Shown here in pieces: positions 51,964 through 60,415 of a stretch of 64,000 nt of DNA. Below the pieces are notes generated by a model, which was not told where the DNA came from, searched no databases, and worked only from the letters and a program-made list of their open reading frames with translations. The position numbers and the translations under genes were made by a program. Origin of the DNA: Siderastrea radians (Eukaryota > Cnidaria > Anthozoa > Scleractinia > Rhizangiidae); assembly GCA_964017195.1 (NCBI GenBank), contig OZ024893.1, positions 52,913,415-52,977,414 on the forward strand, given 5' to 3'. Numbering within the stretch: position 1 is the first letter of the stretch; every line of letters begins with the position of its first letter.

Positions 51964-52299
51964 CTCAAGTTTTTCCTCAGCCGTCAGTTGTCCTGCCTGC
52001 CCCGCCGCCGCTACCTGTCCAGCTTGTCCTGCTGCCGGCAACGGTCCAGCTTGCCCAGCCGCCGCGACTTGTCCAACTTGTCCCACCGCCGGCAAAGGTC
52101 CAACTTGTCCTGCCGCCGCCATTTGTCCAACTTGCCCTGCCGCCGCCATTTGTCCAACTTGTCCTGCCGCCGCCATTTGTCCAACTCGCCCCGCGGCCGG
52201 TCGAGGATCAAGCGCGTTAACTGTTGCACCAGCCTGGCGAAGGACAGGTCTTGCTCCGTCCTGTGGTATTTGAACTTCGCCCGCGGCCGGTTGAGGCAT
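51964..52299 (-). CDS. Putative Ngaro-1 first exon, Gln/Ala/Gly repeat protein
   Basis: From ATG at 52299 the minus strand encodes about 112 residues: MPQPAAGEVQIPQDGARPVL, then seven 9-residue repeats of the type GQMAAAGQV, GPLPAVGQV or GQVAAAGQA (27-bp minisatellite), then LTAEEKLE. It ends at a donor-like CTTGAG|GTGAAT (51964/51963), and joining to the gag exon at 48546 is in frame. The ATG lies 48 bp inside the A1 repeat edge, as expected for the first ORF of a Ngaro element. The repeat is disordered and low-complexity, so function is open. An alternative upstream start extends the frame into A1. Confidence 0.55.
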
Positions 52300-52346
52300 T
52301 CTGAGAAAATCTCTTTGCTGGAAATTCGTGAGACAGTAAAGAAAGA

Positions 52347-52518
52347 GTTCCACCTTCCTCGTTGGCGCTGATCAGAGAATGAGCAAAGAGGGAGTGTTTC
52401 ACAGCATTTATTATAACCCTCTGGGATTTAGCAATTCGTGCACATACATATCCATGTGTATAACACATGCTATTTTGAGGTTAACACTTCGCACTTTGAT
52501 TTTGAGTGTTGTGAATAG
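52347..52518 (-). repeat. Ngaro-1 terminal repeat A1
   Basis: 172 bp, the near-identical partner of A2 (43477-43648). This is the 5' terminus in element orientation. It ends GTGAATAG and is followed at once by the satellite continuation GGTATTTTTACC. It probably carries the promoter. Confidence 0.92.
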
Positions 52519-55500
52519 GGTATTTTTACCTAAGGATCGCACATATCGTGCATTCTTTCTAGTTTTCAACAAAAGGAATTTTTATTCTGATGGCCTAAAA
52601 GGATTTTAATGGATTTTTGACGTTATTGTACGCAGCTCACACTGCGAATTAACTTTCTAGACCTAATTTTTGCCCAAAAAAGTGTCTATCAACTAATTAT
52701 CGCCAAATCCTATAAGCATAGCGCCAAAATGATTTTGTGCTAGACAATGAAAATTTCCACCTTATAGACAAAATCACAGACTTTCTACGCAATAAAGATT
52801 GCTTTCTGATACCCAAAAGGGTTTTGCATTATTTTTGGGCCTCTGCGCAGCATTGCGGAGCATGTTTTAGCCTCTGTGGCTGCTAGACAAACTAGGGTAT
52901 TTCCCTAAGGATCGCACATATCGTCCATTCTATGTAGTTTTCAACGAAAGGAAATTTTGTTCTGATGGTCCCAAAGGATTTGAATGCATTTTTGACCTTT
53001 GTGTATGCAGCTGACACTGCGAATTAACTTTGTATACCTAATTCTTCCCCAAAAAGGGGTCTATCAACTAATTACCGCCAAATCGTATAAGCATAGCGCC
53101 AAAATGATTTTAGCTATACAATGAAATTTCCACCTTACCGACAGAATCGCAGACTTTCTACGCAGTAATGATTGTTTTCTGATCCCCAAGGGGGATTTGC
53201 ATTATTTTTGGGCCTCGGCGCAGCATTGCGCAGCATGTTTTAGCGATCTGTGGCTGCCAGACAAAATAGGGTATTTTCCATAAGGATCGCACATATCGTG
53301 CAATCTTTGTAGTTTTCAAAAAGATAAGTTTTTATTCTGATGGTGCCAAAGTATTTGAATGCATTTTTGACCTTTGTGTGTGTAGGTGAGACTGCAAATT
53401 AACTTTTTAGACCTAATTCTTGCCCAAAAAAGTTTCGACCAACTAAGTATCGCCAAATCCTGTAAGCATAGCGCCAAAATGACTTTTGCTATACAATGAA
53501 ATTTACAGCTCACCGACAAAAGCGCAGACTTTCCACCCAATAAAGATTGTGTTCTGATCCTCAAGAGGGTCTTGCATTATTTTTGGGCCTCTGTGCAGTA
53601 TTACGCAGCATGTTTTAGCCTCTGTGGCTGCTAGACAAAATAGGGTATTTCCCCTAAGGATCACACATATCGTGCACTCTTTATAGTTTTCAACAGAAAG
53701 AGTTTTTATTCTAATTGCCCGAAAGGATTTGAATGCATTTTTAACCTTTGTGTATGCAGCTGAGACTACAAATTAATTTTTTAGACCTAATTCTTGCCCA
53801 AAAAATTGTCAACCAACTAAGTATCGCCAAATCCTATAAGGATAGCGCCACAATGATTTTTGCTATACAATGAAATTTCTACCTTACCGATAAAATTGGA
53901 GACTTTTTACGCAATAAAGAATGTTTTCTGATCCCCAAGAGAGAGTTGCATTATTTTTGGGCCTCTGCGCAGCATTTAGCAGCATATCTTAGCCTCTGTG
54001 GCTGCTAGACAAAATAGGGTATTTCCCCTAAGGATCACACATATCGTGCATTCTTTGTAGTTTTCAACGAAAGGAAATTTTGTTCTGATGGCCCCAAAGC
54101 ATTTGAATGCATTTTTGACCTTTGTGTATGCAGCTGCTACTGCGAGTTAACTTTTAAGACCTAATTCTTGCCCAAAAAAGTGTCGAGCAACTAAGTATCA
54201 CCAAATCCTATAAGCATAGCCACAAAAAGATTTCTGCTATACAATGAAATTTCCAAGTTACCGACAAAATCGCACACTTTCTACGAAGTAAACATTGTTT
54301 TGTGATCCCCAAGAGGGATTTGCATTATTTTTGGGCCTCTGCGCTTCATTTCGCAGCATGTTTTAGCCTCTGTGGCTGCTAGACAAAATAGGGAATCTTT
54401 GATAAGGATCGCACATATCGTGCATTCTTTGTAGTTTTTTTATAAAAGGACTTTTAATTCTGATGGCCCCAAAGCATATGAATGCATTTTTGAGCTTTGT
54501 GTCTGCAGCTGACACTGCGAATTAACTTTTTAGACCTAATTCTTGCCCAAAAGAGTGTCGACCAACTAAGTTTAGCTAAATCCTATAAGGATAGCGCCAA
54601 ACTGACTTTTGCTATACTAGGAAATTTCCACTTACCGACAAAATCGCACACTTTCTACGCAATAGAGATTGTTTCTGATCCCAAGAGGGTTTTGCTTTAT
54701 TTTTGGGCCTCTGTGCAACATTGCGCAGCATGTTTTAGAATCTGTGGCTGCTAGACAAAATAGAGTATTTTCCCTAAGGATCGCACATATCGTGCATTCG
54801 TTGTAGTTTCCGACAAAAGGAGTTTTTATTCTGACGACCCCAAAGGATTTGAATGCATTTTTGACCTTTTTGTATGCAGCTGAGACTTCGAATTAACTTG
54901 TTAGACCTAACTCTTGCGCAAAAAGTGGCGAACAACTAAGTATCGCCAAATCCTAAAAGCATAGCGCCAAAATGATTTTTGGTATACAAAGAAATTTCCA
55001 CCTTACCGCCAAACTCGCAGACTTTCTACGGCATAAAGATTGTTTTCTGATCTCCAAGAGGGTTTTGCATTATTTTTGGGGCTCTGCCCAGCATTGTGCA
55101 GCATGTTTTAGCCTCTGTGGATGCCAGATAAAATATTGTATTTTTCTTAGGGATTGCACATATCGTGCATTCTTTGTAGTTTTCAACAAAAGAAATTTTT
55201 ATTCTGATGGCCCCAAAGGATTTGAATGCATTTTAGACCTTTGCGTATGGAGCTCATACTGCGAATCAGCAGTTTGCACCTTATTCTTGCCCAAAAAGTG
55301 TCGAACAAGTAAGTATCGCCAAATCCTATAAGTATAGCGCCAAAATTATTTTTGCTATACAATAAAATTTTAACCTTTCCGACAAAATCGCAGACTTTCT
55401 ACGCATTAAAGATTGTTTTTAAATCTCCAAGAGGGATTTGCATTATTTTTGGGCCTCTGCGCAGTATTTTGCAGCATGTTTTAGCGATCTGGGGTTGCTA

Positions 55501-57055
55501 GACAATATAGGGTATTTTTCCTAAGGATCGCACATATCCTGCATTCATTGTAGTTTTTAACAAAAGGGAATTTTTATTCCAAGTGCCTCAAAGGATTTGA
55601 ATGCATTTTTGTCCTTTGTGTATGCAGCTGACACTGCGAATTAACTTTTTAGACCTAATTCTTGCCCAAAATAGTGTCGACCAACTCAGTATCGCCAAAT
55701 CCTATAAGCATAGCGCCAAAATGATTTTTGCTATTCAATGAAATTTTAACCTTACTGAGAAAATCGCAGAAATTCTACGGAAGAAAGATTGTTTTCTGAT
55801 TCCCAAGAGGGTTTTGCATTATATTGGCGCTATATAAATATTTTATTATTATTATTATTATTATTTTTGGGGCTCTGCCCAGCATTGTGCAGCATGTTTT
55901 AGCCTCTGTGGCTGCTAGATAAAATATTGTATTTTTCCTAGGGATTGCACATATCGTGCATTCTTTGTAGTTTTCAACAAAAGAAATTTTTATTCTGATG
56001 GCCCCAAAGGATTTGAATGCATTTTTGACCTTTGTGTATGCAGCTGACACTGCGAATTAACTTTTTAGACCTAATTCTTGCCCAAAATAGTGTCGACCAA
56101 CTCAGTATCGCCAAATCCTATAAGCATAGCGCCAAAATGATTTTTGCTATTCAATGAAATTTTAACCTTACTGAGAAAATCGCAGAAATTCTACGGAAGA
56201 AAGATTGTTTTCTGATTCCCAAGAGGGTTTTGCATTATATTGGCGCTATATAAATATTTTATTATTATTATTATTATTATTATTTTTGGGGCTCTGCCCA
56301 GCATTGTGCAGCATGTTTTAGCCTCTGTGGCTGCTAGATAAAATATTGTATTTTTCCTAGGGATTGCACATATCGTGCATTCTTTGTAGTTTTCAACAAA
56401 AGAAATTTTTATTCTGATGGCCCCAAAGGATTTGAATGCATTTTTGACCTTTGTGTATGCAGCTCAGACTGCGAATCAGCAGTTTGCACCTTATTCTTGC
56501 CCAAAAAGTGTCGAACAACTAAGTATCGCCAAATCCTATAAGTATAGCGCCAAAATGATTTTTGCTATACAATAAAATTCTAACCTTTCCGACAAAATCG
56601 CAGACTTTCTACGCATTAAAGATTGTTTTTTAATCTCCAAGAGGGATTTGCCTTATTTTTGGGCCTCTGCGCAGTATTTTGCAGCATGTTTTAGCGATCT
56701 GTGGTTGCTAGACAATATAGGGTATTTTTCCTAAGAATCGCACATATCCTGCATTCATTGTAGTTTTTAACAAAAGGGAATTTTTTTTCCAAGTGCCTCA
56801 AAGGATTTGAATGCATTTTTGGCCTTTGTGTATGCCGCTGATACTGCGAATTAATTTTTTAGACCTAATTCTTGCCCAAAATAGTGTCGACAACTCAGTA
56901 TCGCCAAATCCTATAAGCATAGCACCAAAATGATTTTGGCTACACATTCCACCTTTCCACCTTACCGACAAAATCGCAGAATTTCTACGAAATAAAAATT
57001 GTTTTCAGATCCCCAAACGGGATTTGCATTATTTTTGGGCCTGTGCGCAGTATTA
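52519..57055 (+). repeat. Satellite block C, about 373-bp unit
   Basis: About 12 copies in the same orientation as blocks A and B, beginning in mid-unit exactly where block B broke off. It ends at ...GCGCAGTATTA, where the Harbinger element begins. Other units in the array read CAGTATTACGCAGC at this place, so the target contained TTA. Confidence 0.95.
55680..56520 (+). repeat. 420-bp satellite unit duplicated with an embedded LINE-like tail
   Basis: Two consecutive units, offset by 420 bp, share private variants (TGCTATTCAATG, TTCTACGGAAGAAAG) and the same insert of about 50 bp, ATTGGCGCTATATAAATATT followed by (ATT)n, at 55815 and 56235. The GCGCTATATAAAT-(ATT)n string resembles the 3' tail of many animal LINEs. 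One insertion was therefore followed by duplication of the whole unit. Confidence 0.85.
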
Positions 57056-57272
57056 GAGATCTTTCACATAACTCCAACAAGAGCCACTATGGTGCAAAAG
57101 TCCACTAAATATGTAAAATACACGGTTTGTTTTCCCATGGGTAACTTTTCCTTTATTTGCGGCACGCACGAATAGTACCATCAAATAAAACACGAATTGT
57201 GTGACAAAAAGCATTTTATTTTCAGCGTTTTCGTTTACAACTGAAAAAAAAATGAACAAAAGGACATTGGCA
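57056..57272 (+). repeat. Harbinger left terminal inverted repeat
   Basis: 217 bp. The inner 187 bp (from CTATGGTGCAAAAGTCC to AAAAGGACATTGGCA) match 59769-59956 in inverted orientation with few differences. Open frames inside are by-products. Confidence 0.9.
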
Positions 57273-57374
57273 GTTCAATATTTCGCATGTTTAGTCCTCG
57301 TCGCTACTGTCGCTGTCGAATTTATCTAGGATGCGTTCTATTTTACTCATCATTTTCACAGCCTTGCCACACAT

Positions 57375-58100
57375 CTACGTGTGCGCCTTGTGGGCCTCTT
57401 CCGATTTCCGCTGTCGCTTCCTGGAGCGCTTTTTCTTAGGTTTGTCCTGTTTTGGCTCAGGCGATGTGGGGTTGGCTTCCCCTGGGAGATCAGCATCGGC
57501 ATCGGTGCCTGACCTATCTTCGTCAAGACATGCTGCCTGGCTAAATTTCGCAGATTTTCGCTCTTCTGGTGAGCACGTCTTTGCGTATCGCATCCTGTTA
57601 TCCACAATAGTCTGTGACATCGCCGTCTCGCTTGTACTTGTCGTGGCAGTCAGCTGTTTAGCTTTTTGGAGGTTTTGGGAAACAATTCGTCTAATCCTTT
57701 TTATCGATGATTCTCTTGGGGTAGAACGATAGTATTCCCTGATGCTTTCGTTCTTCATAAAATTTCCACCCATGGGTTGACTTAAGCGTTCCTTTATTGC
57801 CGTTAAAATTTCATCCCAGCCCGAGTTTTCGCTGTAGGCTTCTAGGACTATCTTTTGCTCAACTCCGGTTACCTGGTAGCGACGCTTTTTGGTTTTCTTA
57901 GACTTAGGCTCTATTGATATTTCTGCACAAAAAAATAAAATAAAATAAAATTAGAAAGAAAGTCCGGGGAGATGTTTTAGTGTTGTAACTGACGAATGCC
58001 TACCTTGTGTTACAGGCTGTTCGTCGTCCTCATCAAATGGCCTCCAAAATGAACTAATTTCTGCGAATTGAGTAAGATCATCGAATTTTAAGCGCTGTCT
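57375..58100 (-). CDS. Harbinger Myb/SANT-like accessory protein, at least two exons
   Basis: The main exon (57922-57375) starts after a pyrimidine tract and GTGCAG acceptor and encodes a lysine-rich linker (KSKKTKKRRYQV). A helical Myb/SANT-like segment follows (EQKIVLEAYSENSGWDEILTAI), then NESIREYYRSTPRESSIKRI, and finally a basic tail (KKKRSRKRQRKSEEAHKAHT). The upstream exon ends with CAAG|GTAGGC at 58014/58013, giving a 91-bp intron (57923-58013) that joins in frame (Q-E-I-S). The upstream exon reads FDDLTQFAEISSFWRPFDED, and its true start is unclear (the frame opens near 58100). In known Harbinger elements this partner helps move the transposase to the nucleus and onto the ends. It is transcribed away from the transposase. 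Confidence 0.7.
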
Positions 58101-58557
58101 TCTTTAGCTCTTTTCAACACAAAGATATTTTACACCAAGTCCCTCGGGTTTTATTATTGGTTTACAATTTACCCTCCTTTCAGGCAAGTCATGCAGTGAC
58201 AATAGAGAATCGACGACATTATCGTATCCAGTGTCTAAAGTCTAAATGCTTTGTGTTAAGCATCCATAAATATTCTCGGGGAATGTAGAGCTAATTATAA
58301 ATAAAAAATAAAAAAGGGAGAGATTATCATAAGACTCAAACAACCTAGCCGTCATGCCATGATTTACATATGGTTACCCACTTTCTCACGCTTTTACCAA
58401 AAAAAAAAATATCTGATTTGCTCCCAATGGTATAAACGCGGCTTTCATGAAATGGAATGGGAGGGTCATGACTGAAAATAGTACAAATTAAACTCTTCAA
58501 AACATTCAGATGATGTAACCAGTTTAGAAATCGAAAGTAATCAATCTGGTAGACATC
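58101..58557. promoter_or_regulatory. Shared intergenic region between the divergent Harbinger genes
   Basis: About 450 bp of AT-rich DNA between the starts of the two head-to-head genes. It is the only place for a bidirectional promoter, but I see no defined motif beyond AT-rich runs. Confidence 0.4.
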
Positions 58558-59683
58558 ATGCCGAGGGAAATTCCAGATCAACGTTTTTTTCGGCTAGTTG
58601 GAATTGTTCTTGCCTTTCTTACAGAGCTCCCATCACCGGTTGCAAACCATCAAGTCGATGAGCTAATGCAGATTTTGGGAGTAGTGTTGCTGCTCCTGGC
58701 ATCATTTCCCATCGTTCCTCACTTGCCTAACCGAATAATGCAACGTCTTGATCCAGATTTCCATGGCTTTGATTACAGAGGGCGAAATGTTTTTTGTAGA
58801 ATATGCGAATCAAAAGCATCTGTTTTGGCTGAATACAGGAGAACTTCCAGAGACCATGATGCATATCGCTACGAAAATCTCTGCAGAGTTATCACGTCTT
58901 AACAGAAGGGGGAGACTGAGACAAAGGAGAAGAAATTCTAAAATTTCTAATGTTAACAAAGTACTCTTGACATTCATGTGGCTCAGCAAGTACCCCTGTC
59001 TAGACACACTTGCATTAATGTTTGACATCAGTCCATCGACTGTTTGTAGTATTATCTATAGGGTGGTGCCCATTTTATGGAGATATTTTCGCAATCAAGT
59101 GTCCTGGCCAAATCTAGCAGAATGGAATTCTATGCGAGGAAACTGGCGTTATTTTCCAAATGCAGTAGGGTGTATCGACGGGACTCCGCATGAAATTTAC
59201 AGACCCCAGGTCGAACCACAGCTAGACTTTTTCAGTGGCCATCGTCATTACCACATCATCAACACCCAGCTCACTGTAGATAATGTAGGAAATATAGTTT
59301 TTCTACAAGCTGGTTTTCTCGGATCTCTCAATGATGCAGGTAATTTTAATTTAATGGAGAGAATTGGACCAGGTACAAATAACGATATGCCTCTAGATGT
59401 TGTACTTCTAGCAGACAAGAAATATGGGGATATCCCTCCTCTGTTAACCCCTTTTCGGGCTGCTCAGATTAGACGTTTGCCGAGACATGTGCAAAGAATG
59501 GCAAGAAGATTTAACCGAAGGCTTTCAAGATGTAGAATAATAATTGAACACACGATAAAGCATGTAAAAACCTATCAAGCTGTAGGGAGCATATGGCGTC
59601 ACCCAAGATGGTTTCAACCAATAGTCGTAGAGCTCTGCACTTTCCTGGCTCAGCGCCATGTGGTACTTTTTGATGATGTGTGA
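58558..59683 (+). CDS. PIF/Harbinger DDE transposase
   Basis: Cuts and pastes the element. The main frame (58748-59683, 311 codons) contains a helix-turn-helix-like segment (FDISPSTVCSIIYRVVPILW, residues 93-112). It also has the DDE triad: D144 in GCIDGTPHEI, D196 in GSLNDAGNF and E267 in RIIIEHTIKHVK, plus the family-typical YGDIPPLLTP loop. The N-terminal part (from ATG 58558, MPREIPDQRFFRLVGIVLAF) lies in another frame, overlapping from 58748 to 58902. Joining needs either an intron ending at TTTGATTACAG (58779) or a 1-base shift. The total length would be normal for the family. It ends just before the right inverted repeat. Probably active or recently active, as the DDE part has no lesion. 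Confidence 0.88.
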
Positions 59684-59768
59684 TGACTGATATTGATATA
59701 TATGGAAACACACGCGAGTTGCATGTCTCTGAAACAAGTAATTTACAGATAAAACAAAAGAAAAATTT

Positions 59769-59956
59769 TGCCAATGTCCTTTTGTTCAATTTTTTTTTTC
59801 AGTTGTAAACGAAAACGCTGAAAATAAAATGCTTTTTGTCACACAATTCGTGTTTTATTTGTTGGTACTATTCGTGCGTGCCGCAAATAAAGGAAAAGTT
59901 ACCCATGGGAAAACAAACCGTGTATTTTACATATTTAGTGGACTTTTGCACCATAG
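59769..59956 (-). repeat. Harbinger right terminal inverted repeat (truncated)
   Basis: Inverted copy of 57086-57272, running from GCCAATGTCCTTTTG to TTTTGCACCATAG. The outer 30 bp present at the left end are missing because Ngaro-2 starts at the ATAG. Confidence 0.9.
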
Positions 59957-60027
59957 TAACATATTCCAAGTACCTACAATACACATGAATACACATAACA
60001 ATGAGATATGGAAGGGTGAAAATGGGT
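59957..60027 (-). repeat. Ngaro-2 terminal repeat B2
   Basis: 71 bp (TAACATATTCCAAGTACC ... GAAAATGGGT), identical in length and sequence to 60249-60319. It abuts the Harbinger end. Confidence 0.9.
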
Positions 60028-60248
60028 GCTGTCCACCAGTGTGGACAAGCGGTATATTCATGTGCATGAAGGTCTAGCACCGCGTCATGCCACTGGGGGT
60101 GGGCGGGCGGGTTCGTTCCTACTACCAGTGATGTCGTAGGAGAAATGTGCACAATAGAAGAAAACATGATAATATATACAGCGTAGAGAATTGTGGGATA
60201 TATATTGTTATGTTAATATTCATTTATTATTTCCGGTACTTGAAATAG
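60028..60248 (-). repeat. Ngaro-2 predicted repeat A2
   Basis: 221 bp between the two B copies, ending CTTGAAATAG. By analogy with element 1 it should equal the A1 terminus outside the window. It contains no gene. Confidence 0.7.
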
Positions 60249-60319
60249 TAACATATTCCAAGTACCTACAATACACATGAATACACATAACAATGAGATA
60301 TGGAAGGGTGAAAATGGGT
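60249..60319 (-). repeat. Ngaro-2 internal repeat B1
   Basis: Direct copy of B2, directly following A2. The GAAATAG|TAACAT junction should match the joint of the circular intermediate. Confidence 0.9.
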
Positions 60320-60415
60320 TGCAAAATCCAACCGTTCGACTCTGGGTAATGGACACAGAGATGGGAAAGAAGAAAACCTAGCCAAAAATGAGTTTATTCT
60401 CCCATTCTCCAAAAA

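Larger units (their letters stand above)
43338..52518 (-). mobile_element. Ngaro/DIRS-type tyrosine-recombinase retrotransposon 1
   Basis: In element orientation (minus strand) the order is A1 repeat (52518-52347), Gln/Ala/Gly-rich exon, long putative intron, gag with zinc knuckle, reverse transcriptase-RNase H, tyrosine recombinase, then B1-A2-spacer-B2. Split direct repeats A1 ... B1-A2-B2 plus a recombinase in place of an integrase define Ngaro-type DIRS elements. Satellite sequence runs ...AAAATAG before and GGTATTTTTACC after, restoring one unit with no target duplication. The copy is dead: I see an internal stop at 47175, a stop at 47612, a deletion just upstream of the RT YIDD box, and single-base shifts near 44618, 45767 and 47411. 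Length is about 9.2 kb, including a 1.3-kb Mutator-like insertion. Confidence 0.9.
57056..59956 (+). mobile_element. PIF/Harbinger transposon, right end truncated by Ngaro-2
   Basis: It starts GAGATCTTTCACATAACTCC after satellite ...CAGTATTA (TTA target, TWA type). The left inverted repeat (57056-57272) is mirrored by 59769-59956, but the right copy stops at ...TTTTGCACCATAG and lacks the last 30 bp or so, because the second Ngaro element begins there. It encodes the two standard Harbinger proteins head to head, a Myb/SANT-like factor on the minus strand and a DDE transposase on the plus strand, about 450 bp apart. Confidence 0.9.

Noticed and set aside
51892..52371. Pro/Leu- and Arg/Ser-rich plus-strand frames across the minisatellite
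   Set aside because: Low-complexity shadows. The minus-strand reading fits the element's orientation and joins gag in frame.
43477..52518. LTR retrotransposon with LTRs
   Set aside because: The repeats are split (A and B) and not simple terminal LTRs, there is no 4-6 bp target duplication, and a tyrosine recombinase replaces the DDE integrase.
57053..57259. Frames inside the Harbinger inverted repeats (57053-57259 minus and 59829-60077 plus)
   Set aside because: They mirror each other because the DNA is an inverted repeat, and have no domain.
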